DNA from: CAYLQA01 sp964385695
GTDB taxonomy: Bacteria; Desulfobacterota; Desulfobulbia; Desulfobulbales; Desulfurivibrionaceae
Length of the DNA: 38,787 nt
NCBI GenBank assembly: GCA_964385695.1
Contig: CAYLQA010000037.1
Span: 1 to 38,787 of the forward strand
Direction of reading: 5' to 3'
Position 1 is the first letter of the stretch. Each line of letters starts with the position of its first letter. Below are positions 18,593 to 26,944 of the stretch, piece by piece. Both the position numbers and the translations under genes were made by a program. The notes under the pieces are model-generated. The model did no database searches. It was given only the letters and a program-made list of their open reading frames with translations, and was not told the origin of the DNA.

Positions 18593-19774
18593 ATGACAGA
18601 CGAGACCAAGCAAACAGAAACAGGGGGAGAGGGGCTGCCGCAGCACTCCTCGGGGGAAACCTTAGGTTCATTTTTCAGAAAGGCGCGCCAAGGTAAAAAC
18701 AAAACCCTAGATGAAATTGCTGAAAAGACACGCATCCATGTCTCAACGCTTAAGGCCATAGAGAGCGACAACCGCAATGTTTTACCAGCCGAGGTTTTCA
18801 CCCGCGGTTTCATCAAAATCTATGCCCAAAACCTTGACCTTGACCCTGACCAGATGCTCAACTGGTACATGCAACAGGGTGACGATGCTCGTCCCCTCGT
18901 GCCGGACGACAATATCAATGTTCAGGAGGTTCTGGCCTCTGAGTCTTTAGCGGAATCACCTTCCGGCGTTACCGGCCGCCTCGTTTTTGTAGCCATGGTC
19001 CTGTTTGTTGTTTTGATTGGCTACTGGGGCTACAACTCATTAAATGCTCCCATCGAAACCCCGACAACCGTCATTGAAAAGCCCGTCTCCGAGCCAGTTG
19101 CAGAGCAAGAACTTCCCACAGAAGTTGCCACTGTTTCTGAAACGCAGGAACAACAGCCTGGTGAAGAAGCTACAACAGTGCCGCTTGAAAAGGTGGGCGA
19201 ACCATCAAAAGTTGAAATAGAGGAACTCACTCCCGGGTCACAAGAGGTTGCCGTTGAAACAGAGCAACAGGAAGCTGAACCCGAGCCCCAACTAGAAGAG
19301 CCAGCTGCTCTACCAGAGGTAAAGCCTGCCCCTGTTACAGAAGAACCTACTCCTGTGCCTACCGAGCCTGCCGAGGAACAAGCAAAAGAAGAACAAGCTT
19401 CTCCAGAAAGTAGTGGCGCCCAGCAAGAAGATACAACTCCGGTAGTTGTGCCATCCGAGCCAATCGAAAGCCAAGTGACATCAGAAGAAGCCACTGCTGG
19501 CGCCACGGAAGAGTCCCAGGCACAAATCAACTATGTGCTTGAAGCCAGCTTTATCGAGACGACCTGGCTCCGTGTGCAAGTGGATGGGAAAAAAGCGCGC
19601 GAATATACCTATCAGGCAGGAGACAATACTGTCTGGAAGGCAGAGAAAGAAATCAAGCTCTTTTTGGGCAATGCAGGCGGTGTTGCCATGGTCTTAAACG
19701 ATAAGCCCTTGCCGCCGCTGGGCAAAAAAGGCAAAACATTGCGCATTACCCTCCCCCGCCCCACTGACCTGTAG
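18593..19774 (+). CDS. rodZ: RodZ-like cytoskeletal / HTH membrane protein
   Basis: RodZ-type proteins link the MreB cytoskeleton to the membrane and set rod shape. The N-terminal Cro/CI-type helix-turn-helix (about 22-90) reads LGSFFRKARQGKNKTLDEIAEKTRIHV. One transmembrane helix follows at about 125-145 (LVFVAMVLFVVLIGYWGY). A long low-complexity periplasmic linker rich in Glu, Pro, Val and Thr spans about 150-305. The C-terminal RodZ/DUF4115 domain (about 312-393) contains the SFIETTWLRVQVDGKKAREYTYQ stretch. The linker, about 155 residues, is unusually acidic. The gene is 28 nt after the isomerase and 3 nt before recO, suggesting co-transcription. No MreB gene is in the window. Confidence 0.88.
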   Translation: MTDETKQTETGGEGLPQHSSGETLGSFFRKARQGKNKTLDEIAEKTRIHVSTLKAIESDNRNVLPAEVFTRGFIKIYAQNLDLDPDQMLNWYMQQGDDARPLVPDDNINVQEVLASESLAESPSGVTGRLVFVAMVLFVVLIGYWGYNSLNAPIETPTTVIEKPVSEPVAEQELPTEVATVSETQEQQPGEEATTVPLEKVGEPSKVEIEELTPGSQEVAVETEQQEAEPEPQLEEPAALPEVKPAPVTEEPTPVPTEPAEEQAKEEQASPESSGAQQEDTTPVVVPSEPIESQVTSEEATAGATEESQAQINYVLEASFIETTWLRVQVDGKKAREYTYQAGDNTVWKAEKEIKLFLGNAGGVAMVLNDKPLPPLGKKGKTLRITLPRPTDL

Positions 19775-19777
19775 CAC

Positions 19778-20524
19778 ATGGAACTGCTTCGGAGCTTAGC
19801 CGTTGTGCTCCATGTGCGTGACCATGGCGATTCTGACAAGATTGTAACCCTCTATTCCCTGGAACAGGGCAAAATAGCCGCCATTGCCAAGGGCGCCAAG
19901 CGCAGCAAAAAACGCTTTGTCAACAAACTCGAGCCCTTTACTCTGCTCAACACTCACTATGCCCCCAGCCGCAGCAGCAGCCTAGTTCGGCTGGACCAAG
20001 CAGAGCTGATCTCCTCCTTTCCGAGCCTGCGTGAAGACTATGAACGTTATGCCGCGGCAACCCTGTTGTGCGATCTGACCCTGCACTGGACCAAGGAATA
20101 CGACAGTGATGAAGATTTCTTTCGGCTGCTCATCTGGGCTCTTGAAAATCTTGAAATCGGACTGCCTGCAACCCGAACCATTATCTTCTTCCAGGTCAAA
20201 CTTCTGGACCTGCTCGGATTCCGCCCCCACCTTTCCGGCTGTGTCGACTGCGAAAAACTCTCTCCCCAGGCAGGACCTTACCGCTTCAGCCCAACAAAAA
20301 ATGGGCTGGTCTGCAGCAGGTGTAATGCCGAACCAGCGCGAGACCTGCCCATTTCCATTCAGACAGTGCAACTCTTAAGAAAAGTCCAGGAGATGGAGCA
20401 TGACAAGCTCGACCGCTTGCAATTTCCCAAGGCAGCATTAAAAGAGGCCATTGCTCTGCTCAAGCGTTACGACAGTTACCTCTTGCAGCGAGAGCTGCAA
20501 TCCTGGAATTTTTTAAAAGTTTAA
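19778..20524 (+). CDS. recO: DNA repair protein RecO
   Basis: RecO loads RecA onto SSB-coated gaps in the RecFOR pathway and anneals strands. The N-terminal OB fold begins ELLRSLAVVLHVRDHGDSDKI. A helical centre follows, and a zinc-finger-like site is formed by Cys155 and Cys158 (CVDC) with Cys179 and Cys182 (CSRC). Length 248 matches the family average. The ATG lies 3 nt after the rodZ stop, so the genes are probably translated from one message. Transcription ends before the convergent glgP, with a candidate bidirectional hairpin in the gap. Confidence 0.96.
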   Translation: MELLRSLAVVLHVRDHGDSDKIVTLYSLEQGKIAAIAKGAKRSKKRFVNKLEPFTLLNTHYAPSRSSSLVRLDQAELISSFPSLREDYERYAAATLLCDLTLHWTKEYDSDEDFFRLLIWALENLEIGLPATRTIIFFQVKLLDLLGFRPHLSGCVDCEKLSPQAGPYRFSPTKNGLVCSRCNAEPARDLPISIQTVQLLRKVQEMEHDKLDRLQFPKAALKEAIALLKRYDSYLLQRELQSWNFLKV

Positions 20525-20611
20525 CCCTTACCATTTTTTCTGACACGACCACTAACTGCAATACCCCTCATAACTCCTCCTTAAACCTGAGTTATGCACA
20601 GTAACTCTTCA

Positions 20612-20641
20612 CAAAAAAGATACCCATTTCAGGGTTCTTTT
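20612..20641. terminator. Candidate bidirectional terminator between recO and glgP
   Basis: An imperfect stem pairs AGATACCC with GGGTTCT around the loop ATTTCA. An A-run on the left and a short T-run on the right give T-tracts in both directions. It lies about 90 nt after recO and 100 nt after glgP, whose ends converge. The stem is short, so confidence is moderate. Confidence 0.4.
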
Positions 20642-20739
20642 CGGTGGGCAAGTCAACGCTGCTGTTGTCAAACGGTCTTGAAACAGGGAAAGAAATTCCC
20701 GAAAGAGACTGTAAACCTCAATGGAAAATTGAGCGTAAA

Positions 20740-23214
20740 TCAGTCGACCTTAATGCCCCAAATCTCCTCGGCATACTGGCGGATGGTCCTGTCGCTGGAA
20801 AACTTGCCCATGCGGGCCACATTGAGGATGGACTTCCTGTGCCACTGCGCAGGCTTGGCATACAGATCCCCAACCTCACGCTGGCAGCGCAGGTAGTCTT
20901 CAAAATCGAGCAGCAAAAGATATGGGTCGTTCACGTCAAGTAGATCATCCCCGATGGAGGCAAAGAGATTGTGGTCCTCACGGCTGAAGTAACCGTTGCG
21001 AATGGTGTCGATCACCCGCTTCACCTCAGGGTTGCCGCGATAAACATCATAGGGGGATCTACTTGGGTTTGCCTTTGCCTCATTCACCTCCTCGGCGGTC
21101 ATGCCGAAGATGAAAATGTTCTCATCGCCAACCTCTTCCCGAATCTCGATATTGGCTCCATCCAGGGTGCCGATAGTCAGGGCTCCGTTTAAGGAGAACT
21201 TCATATTGCCGGTGCCGGAGGCCTCGGTGCCGGCGGTGGAAATCTGCTCGGAGAGATCTGCGGCAGGAAAGATTTTTTCCGCCACGGAAACACCGTAATT
21301 AGGGATAAAAACAACCTTGAGCCTGTCTTCCACTTTGGGATCGTTGTTCACCACCTCGGCCACGGAATTAATAAGCTTAATGATCAATTTGGCCTTAAGA
21401 TAAGAGGGTGCCGCCTTGCCGCCAAAGATCACGGTTCTGGGCGGGGAGGCATGATTTTCGCCATTGACGATCCGGTGATAGAGCGCAATAACGTGCAGGA
21501 TATTGAGCAACTGCCGCTTGTACTCATGAATTCGCTTCACCTGGACATCAAACATCGTATCCGGATGAACCTTGACCCCGCACTCCGTCTCAATGAACTC
21601 GGCTAAACGCTCCTTATTGTGCAGTTTGACCCCAGCCCACTGGTTCTGAAATTTTTTCTTGGACGCATAATCTTCCAGGCTACGCAGATGATCGAGATTG
21701 GTCACCCAATCACCGCCTATGGTGTTGGTGATCAGGTCGGACAATACAGGATTGCTCTTGAGCAGCCATCTGCGCTGGGTGATGCCGTTGGTCTTGGAAT
21801 TGAAACGGTTGGGGAAAAATTCGTCAAAATCCGGAAAGATATTGCTCTTGAGCAACTTGGTATGCAATTCAGCAACCCCATTCACCGAGTGGCTGCCGAT
21901 GATAGCCAGGTTTGCCATGCGCACCTTCTTCACCGGGCTTTCCTCTATGATGGACATGGTCTGCAACTTTTGCACATCACCAGGAAAACGCAGTGCAACC
22001 TGCCCCAAAAAGCGGTGGTTGATCTCATAAATAATCTCAAGATGACGCGGCAACACCTTGCCTAGCAGATCCACCGGCCAGGTCTCTAAGGCCTCTGGCA
22101 TCAAGGTATGGTTGGTATAGGCAAAGGTGTTCACACAGATATCCCAGGCCTTGTCCCAATCAAGGGCATGTTTATCAAGGAGCAAACGCATCAGTTCAGG
22201 GATGGCAATGGCTGGATGGGTATCATTGAGCTGCACGGCAATCTGATCGGCAAAGCTGTCAAAGGTCTCATTCTTTTTGGTATAGCGGCGCAAGATATCC
22301 TGGAATGTCGCTGCAACAAAAAAGTACTGCTGCTTGAGTCGCAGCTCCTGGCCCTCGCGAATGTCATCGGAGGGATAGAGCACTTTGGAGATGGTCTCGC
22401 TCTCTACCTTGCTCTGGACGGCGTGGATATAATCGCCCTTGTTGAAGAAATCGAGATCCAGTTCACGGGAGGCTCGTGCTGTCCAGAGGCGCATGTTGAT
22501 GACGTAATCATTGTTAAAGCCTGGCACCATCACATCACAGGCCATGGCCATAACCTCTTCCGTATCGAGCCACTGGCATCTTGACCGGCCCTTATCATCC
22601 TTATAACGTTGTACCTTACCGTAAAACTTTACCGGATAGAGATTCTGTTGGCGCTCATACTCCCAAGGCGTTCCGTAACGCAGCCAGTTGTCAGGATGCT
22701 CCACCTGATAGCCATCCATCATTCGTTGAAAAAACAGGCCATACTCATAGCGGATGCCATAGCCATAGGCAGGGATACCAAGGGTGGCCATAGAATCAAG
22801 AAAACAGGCGGCCAAACGCCCCAAGCCCCCATTGCCAAGGGCTGCGTCCTCTTCCTCTTCCCGCACATCTTCAAGGTCATAGCCCATATCATCCAAAACC
22901 TCGGCAAACTCGTCATAGAGGCCCAGGTTAATGAGGCTGTTGCCCAAAGAGCGGCCGATCAAAAACTCCAAGGAAAGGTAATAGACTCGTTTTTTATTTT
23001 TGGCATAATAGCTTTTCTGGGTGGATATCCAGCGCTCGATCAAGAAATCGCGCAGGGTAAAGGCAAGGGCTTTATAAATCTCACGGTTTCCGACCCGTTG
23101 CGGGTCGCGCCCTAAAAAGGTGAGCAGATGGTGGTGAATGGTTTTTGCAAAATCATCCTTGCTCAAGGTTTTGAACAAGGTACAATACGGACCTTTTGGT
23201 GATTTTGTGCCCAT
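20740..23214 (-). CDS. glgP: Glycogen / alpha-glucan phosphorylase
   Basis: The enzyme cleaves alpha-1,4-glucans with phosphate to give glucose-1-phosphate in the cytosol. The 824 residues match E. coli GlgP (815). The family hallmarks are intact: YYLSLEFLIGRSL near 75-88, LGNGGLGRLAACFLDSMATL near 125-145, and the pyridoxal-phosphate site in EASGTGNMKFSLNGALTIGT with Lys near 672. No obvious regulatory N-terminal extension of the animal type is present. It is the last gene of the minus-strand set, 85 nt after the nucleotidyltransferase gene. No other glycogen genes are in the window, so its coupling to neighbours is unclear. Confidence 0.97.
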   Translation of the reverse strand: MGTKSPKGPYCTLFKTLSKDDFAKTIHHHLLTFLGRDPQRVGNREIYKALAFTLRDFLIERWISTQKSYYAKNKKRVYYLSLEFLIGRSLGNSLINLGLYDEFAEVLDDMGYDLEDVREEEEDAALGNGGLGRLAACFLDSMATLGIPAYGYGIRYEYGLFFQRMMDGYQVEHPDNWLRYGTPWEYERQQNLYPVKFYGKVQRYKDDKGRSRCQWLDTEEVMAMACDVMVPGFNNDYVINMRLWTARASRELDLDFFNKGDYIHAVQSKVESETISKVLYPSDDIREGQELRLKQQYFFVAATFQDILRRYTKKNETFDSFADQIAVQLNDTHPAIAIPELMRLLLDKHALDWDKAWDICVNTFAYTNHTLMPEALETWPVDLLGKVLPRHLEIIYEINHRFLGQVALRFPGDVQKLQTMSIIEESPVKKVRMANLAIIGSHSVNGVAELHTKLLKSNIFPDFDEFFPNRFNSKTNGITQRRWLLKSNPVLSDLITNTIGGDWVTNLDHLRSLEDYASKKKFQNQWAGVKLHNKERLAEFIETECGVKVHPDTMFDVQVKRIHEYKRQLLNILHVIALYHRIVNGENHASPPRTVIFGGKAAPSYLKAKLIIKLINSVAEVVNNDPKVEDRLKVVFIPNYGVSVAEKIFPAADLSEQISTAGTEASGTGNMKFSLNGALTIGTLDGANIEIREEVGDENIFIFGMTAEEVNEAKANPSRSPYDVYRGNPEVKRVIDTIRNGYFSREDHNLFASIGDDLLDVNDPYLLLLDFEDYLRCQREVGDLYAKPAQWHRKSILNVARMGKFSSDRTIRQYAEEIWGIKVD

Positions 23215-23299
23215 GCTTTTGCCCTATTCACTTGTGATAACATCATTTTTTTCACGTCTTCTTGCCCAATCAAAGTGTATAACGAAGGACAAAACAGGG

Positions 23300-24769
23300 T
23301 CAAATCATTTTACCTTTAGCAAGATACTGCCGTACCCAGGCCAATGCCTCCTCTCGGGTGGTGACAACACCATCAACCTGGACTGCCTGCAGATCGTCAA
23401 GAATCGCCTTAAAAACAGGCCCCGGCTCAAGGGCCAGTTCATCGATCAGATCATGGCCGGTTAAAAGGGGTGGGTTCTCCAGAACAGGTCGAATATGCTC
23501 CTGGTAAACCAGGCTCACCTCGTCATAGAGCTGTGCCAGCTTTTCCTCCATATCAGCAGGCCTTTCCGGCCCTTGCCCTGCCAGGCTGTCTGCCATGGCC
23601 AAAAGAAAGAGACCGGAAAGTTCATCATCCATAGCCCTTGCCAGGCGCAAACAGGCACGCTTGGTCACGTTGCCGTCGCGATTGCGGGCATTATTGAGAT
23701 GAAATGGCCACATATGGTTGGCAATAAAGCGGCTAATCTGCTGCCCTGCCTCATTGGACCAGCGCAGCCGCTCAGCAATATCGGCAACAAACCGGGCTCC
23801 GGCCTGATCATGGTTATAAAACGTTATTCTTCCCTCACGGATCTTGTGGGTTGTTATTTTGCCCAGATCATGCAGCAGTGCTGCCCACCGAAGCCAGAGC
23901 TTGCGCTTTTCTCGGCCCAGGTAAGCAACAAGCTCCGCTGCACATGCCGGGAAATATGATGTAGGGTCAGCTTGCAACTTTACCATGCCTTGGAGGGTGG
24001 CCAGGCTGTGTTGCCAGACATCAAGGTGATGACTTGGTGGCTGAGCTAAGTCTACAGAATCACGCAGCTCAGGCAATACCAGCCAGAGAAGCCCGGTTTG
24101 CGCCATGTCGGAATATACAAATTGAGGAGCCGGAGAGGCCATGATCAACTGCAACTCATAATTGATACGCTCGGCAGAGACTTTACTCAACAACTGACCT
24201 TTAGACTTAACCGCTTCTCTCACATCCACGGACAAGGAAAAATCAAGAACCGCCATAAAGCGATAGGCGCGCAACAAACGCAGGGGGTCATCGTCAAAAA
24301 CAGTCTCAACGGTTGGACAAATGAGCCTGTTATGAAGATCATCAAGGCCGTTTGTCGGGTCAATAATCTCAAACGGGGCAAAGAGGCTTTGGTTGGTTAC
24401 ATCAATACGTACTGCCAGAGCATTAATGGTAAAATCCCTGAGGGCCAGGTCCTCGGTGATAGATTGAGCGCCCAGGCGGAAGGCGGAGTAATCTATAACA
24501 TACCCATGCCAAACCACCCTGGCCACATCCTGCTCCTCATCAAGGGGCACATAGGCAGCCTTTAAGATCCGGGCAAGCAGGGCCGCGCATTCCTGGGCCT
24601 TGGCAGGCACGGTCAGATCAAGATCCACCGGTTCCTTGCCAAGCAGCCAGTCCCGCACCGAGCCGCCGGAAACATACACTTCAGGCTCTAGCTCCTCGGC
24701 AACACGAGCCAGAGCATTTACGAGTTGGGCTGGATACTGCTTGAGGTAGTCGCGATCAAGGCGTGGCAT
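23300..24769 (-). CDS. CCA-adding / poly(A) polymerase family nucleotidyltransferase with HD domain
   Basis: This class II nucleotidyltransferase family either repairs tRNA CCA ends or polyadenylates RNA. The catalytic head has GGSVRDWLLG (35-44) and the DLDL aspartates at 49 and 51, followed by the RNA-binding RDFTINALAV motif. An RNA-binding helical region follows. An HD phosphohydrolase motif (LLHDLGKITTHK, near residue 300) marks the C-terminal half, as in the bacterial HD-containing type. Length is 489. The start codon overlaps the end of folE2 by 14 nt, which suggests coupled translation. Since the flanking tRNA genes include an encoded CCA on tRNA-Leu, tRNA repair or poly(A) addition are both possible; sequence alone does not decide. 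Confidence 0.88.
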   Translation of the reverse strand: MPRLDRDYLKQYPAQLVNALARVAEELEPEVYVSGGSVRDWLLGKEPVDLDLTVPAKAQECAALLARILKAAYVPLDEEQDVARVVWHGYVIDYSAFRLGAQSITEDLALRDFTINALAVRIDVTNQSLFAPFEIIDPTNGLDDLHNRLICPTVETVFDDDPLRLLRAYRFMAVLDFSLSVDVREAVKSKGQLLSKVSAERINYELQLIMASPAPQFVYSDMAQTGLLWLVLPELRDSVDLAQPPSHHLDVWQHSLATLQGMVKLQADPTSYFPACAAELVAYLGREKRKLWLRWAALLHDLGKITTHKIREGRITFYNHDQAGARFVADIAERLRWSNEAGQQISRFIANHMWPFHLNNARNRDGNVTKRACLRLARAMDDELSGLFLLAMADSLAGQGPERPADMEEKLAQLYDEVSLVYQEHIRPVLENPPLLTGHDLIDELALEPGPVFKAILDDLQAVQVDGVVTTREEALAWVRQYLAKGKMI

Positions 24770-25661
24770 GCTCTTGGCAACTCTTTATCTCGTCAAGGGT
24801 TGTGACAAGTCGGCAGTTCACATCGTGGATATGAATACTCTCAAGGCTTAACGATTCAATGATCACCCTGCTTTTTCCGGGCAAGACGGAACCGAAATTC
24901 ACAGCCACCTGCCTTGCTGTTTCCCGCACCGCATCTTCGGCAAACTGGGGTTTGAGGTGGGATTGCAAAACCAGCTCCGCTTCATCCGGACGCTTTAAAA
25001 GGTCCTGAGTCACATGCAAGGCCTGCTCCAGACACTCACGTAGATCCCCCACCGAAGGGGTTGACTCAATACACTCCAACCAAAGCGTGGTTTCGGAACG
25101 CTGGGAATGGGTGGGCAAGGGACATGGATTTGCCTTTTTATCAAAGAGAATCTGATTATACACCTGGGTGCATGGGCAGGCGGTGATATGATTTACGCCA
25201 ACACCCATGAGCACGGTATCCTCTTTTTTTTCATCGGCAAAGGCCTCAACCTCAAGATGAACCCTAATGGAATCAACAGAGGACTTCCCACTGGCCTGGG
25301 CTGTTCTGATATGAGGCAGCAACCCGGTCAGAGCAACCCTGCCGCTCACTGCGCCCTGCAACTTGAGCATCTGCCGACATAAGGCAAGGCCATAACCCTG
25401 CACATCACAAAATTCTTCATCGTAAAGAGAGGCAACCACCTCTTCCATGCGCGACATATGTATGCCGCGTACATCAGCAACAAGGTTCACATCCATCTTG
25501 GCCTGAAACGGAATCAAGCCCTCAGGCAGTTTCACCCAAACTGTCTTGCCGGATATTCCGACCTCGGTAAGTTCTATGGCAAAAGAGGGCCGCTGCTGAG
25601 GAACATCCACGCAGTTTTCTAAAACCCTCTTATGATCATTATTATTAATCAACGTACTCAA
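24756..25661 (-). CDS. folE2: GTP cyclohydrolase FolE2 (type IB)
   Basis: FolE2 converts GTP to dihydroneopterin triphosphate, the first step to folate and, in many bacteria, queuosine. The signature GVNHITACPCTQVYN carries the metal-binding cysteine of this family, and the DVRGIHMSRMEEVV stretch is characteristic. The start is set at a TTG at 25661 (MSTLINNNDHKRV, 301 aa). It overlaps the glycosyltransferase stop as TTGA, and GGAGG lies 7 nt before it within the upstream gene's end. An in-frame start at 25736 would overlap the neighbour by 79 nt and add an unconserved tail. The 4-nt overlap implies coupling. FolE2 enzymes accept several metals, unlike zinc-dependent FolE. Confidence 0.95.
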   Translation of the reverse strand: MSTLINNNDHKRVLENCVDVPQQRPSFAIELTEVGISGKTVWVKLPEGLIPFQAKMDVNLVADVRGIHMSRMEEVVASLYDEEFCDVQGYGLALCRQMLKLQGAVSGRVALTGLLPHIRTAQASGKSSVDSIRVHLEVEAFADEKKEDTVLMGVGVNHITACPCTQVYNQILFDKKANPCPLPTHSQRSETTLWLECIESTPSVGDLRECLEQALHVTQDLLKRPDEAELVLQSHLKPQFAEDAVRETARQVAVNFGSVLPGKSRVIIESLSLESIHIHDVNCRLVTTLDEIKSCQEHATP

Positions 25662-26461
25662 ACAAGTTCCTCCTCTTTCAAAGCAAGATACCACTCCTGC
25701 ACGGTGCGCCAATCTCTTTTCTGCTCCTTGGTCCACTGCATCAGGTTGCTAAAATGGGCATATGATTCTGCCTCTATCTGCGAATCGCTCAATGCCGCAT
25801 CGACCAATGCCAAGCCAGCCAAGACCCTCTGTCTTCCTGCCTCATTACAGATGCTGCCCTCATGCAGATAACGCTCGGTGATTGGATTATAACCGCTAAA
25901 GCCGAAATGGTAATGCTTTGCCAAACGAATAAAAAATGACCAGTCTTCACCCAAACCGCCAGCAATAAAACCACCGGTCTTTTCAAAGGCTGGGCGGGTA
26001 AAACCCATGGCCGACGGAAGCAAGAAACACCAACGAGAGAGAGCCGCAAGGCAGTCTCCTTCAATTGCCTCACCCTGCTCGGGGATATGAAATGTCCCGC
26101 CCTGCACCTGATCCTGAGTGCGGCAGGTGCCATACCCAACCTCATAGCCCCGGGCAAAAACACCCATGAGCTGCCCTGCATGGTGGGGCAACCAAACATC
26201 ATCGGAATCAAGGAACATCAGGATATCATTACGGGCCGCAGCCACGCCAACATTCCTGGCAAGCCCAGGGCCAACTCCATCGGCATGCACGACATAAACC
26301 ATGGGATAACGTACTGCCAGAACCGCAGCAGTATCATCAACGGAGACATCATCCACCACCACAATCTCATCGACAACACAATCCTGGGCCAAAACACTAT
26401 CAATGGCCCGGCAGACCATCGTAGATCTATCGCGGGTGGGAATAATACAGCTGATTGTCAC
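25658..26461 (-). CDS. Family 2 glycosyltransferase
   Basis: The protein has the GT-A fold start CIIPTRDRSTMVCRAIDSVLAQ, the nucleotide-sugar-binding VVVDDVSVDDT segment and the metal-binding DxD-like FLDSDDVWLP at about 94-103. A Gly-Glu-Asp-Trp catalytic region (GLGEDWSFFIRLAKHY) is near 170-185. Length 267 suits a soluble, single-domain enzyme. No transmembrane helix is seen. The start is a GTG at 26461 with AAAGGGG about 8 nt upstream. It is the first gene of the minus-strand set and its last codons carry the folE2 ribosome-binding site. Its sugar donor and acceptor are unknown; co-location with folE2 and the nucleotidyltransferase may only be transcriptional. Confidence 0.85.
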   Translation of the reverse strand: MTISCIIPTRDRSTMVCRAIDSVLAQDCVVDEIVVVDDVSVDDTAAVLAVRYPMVYVVHADGVGPGLARNVGVAAARNDILMFLDSDDVWLPHHAGQLMGVFARGYEVGYGTCRTQDQVQGGTFHIPEQGEAIEGDCLAALSRWCFLLPSAMGFTRPAFEKTGGFIAGGLGEDWSFFIRLAKHYHFGFSGYNPITERYLHEGSICNEAGRQRVLAGLALVDAALSDSQIEAESYAHFSNLMQWTKEQKRDWRTVQEWYLALKEEELV

Positions 26462-26503
26462 AAAAATACCCCTTTAAGCAAAGAAATAAACAATAAAACC
26501 ATT

Positions 26504-26689
26504 ATGCCAAAGGAGCCCAAAAAGGGAAAGCAGTCAGAATCAAAGATTGTGCTCGTGATTGGAGTGGCCCTGACAATATTTTTTTTCTGTTTACCATCGA
26601 CTTTCAGCCAGTTTCGGAGTCATTCCCGCGAAGGCGGGAATCTAGCGGCTTATAGTGATGACTCTGGATTCCCGCCTTCGCAGGAATGA
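26504..26689 (+). CDS. Possible small membrane protein fused to a repeat
   Basis: A 61-codon reading frame begins MPKEPKKGKQSESK, followed by a hydrophobic helix (IVLVIGVALTIFFFCLP), a pattern seen in small single-span proteins. From about residue 39 the reading frame is simply a translation of the palindromic repeat at 26619, which also supplies the stop. It is divergent from the glycosyltransferase. No ribosome-binding site is visible, so it may be a chance frame or a gene whose end was replaced by the repeat. Confidence 0.25.
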   Translation: MPKEPKKGKQSESKIVLVIGVALTIFFFCLPSTFSQFRSHSREGGNLAAYSDDSGFPPSQE

Positions 26690-26690
26690 C
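26619..26690. repeat. REP/MITE-like palindromic repeat, 72 bp
   Basis: Two 24-nt arms, starting GTCATTCCCGCGAAGGCG and ending CGCAGGAATGAC, are inverted with a single mismatch around a 24-nt centre. This GTCATTCC-type palindrome is a known class of dispersed repeat in many proteobacteria and Desulfobacterota. Whether it recurs in this genome cannot be seen here. Confidence 0.85.
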
Positions 26691-26776
26691 AAAACACACG
26701 AATATTTGTGCTGTAATTTCAAAATGTTGCCAAGGAGGATCACCTTGTTGGCTGAAGCATAGTGGTAATCATATTT

Positions 26777-26885
26777 TTTTTTGAGGCAGGGGAATCGTAG
26801 ATTCGCGCAAGCGCAAACGAACGCCATAGCACGCTATGCGGTCGTTTGCGATCGTGCGTAGATGCGGCTCCCCTGCCTCAAAAAA
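26777..26885. repeat. Nested inverted-repeat element, about 109 bp
   Basis: Outer arms TTTTTTGAGGCAGGGGA (26777-26793) and its perfect complement (26869-26885) bracket an inner near-perfect hairpin (26812-26830 with 26833-26850). Between the arms, CGTAGAT occurs twice as a direct repeat. The element is about 190 bp after the start of the REP-like repeat and directly before a terminator. It could be a miniature inverted-repeat element or a large structured RNA or terminator. Confidence 0.7.
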
Positions 26886-26922
26886 GAAAAGCCCTCTTTC
26901 AAGGGAGGTAGAAAGAGGGCTT
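26881..26922 (-). terminator. Intrinsic terminator of the octaheme cytochrome gene
   Basis: On the minus strand a perfect 12-bp stem AAGCCCTCTTTC/GAAAGAGGGCTT with a 10-nt loop is followed by TTCTTTTT. It starts about 22 nt after the cytochrome stop codon at 26945. Confidence 0.85.
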
Positions 26923-26944
26923 AGGGATGGTGCGAACAGGATGA

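Noticed and set aside
24769..26461. Queuosine or tRNA-modification operon
   Set aside because: folE2 and a tRNA-type nucleotidyltransferase are adjacent, but no queC, queD, queE or tgt is present and the glycosyltransferase has no tRNA link that I can show.
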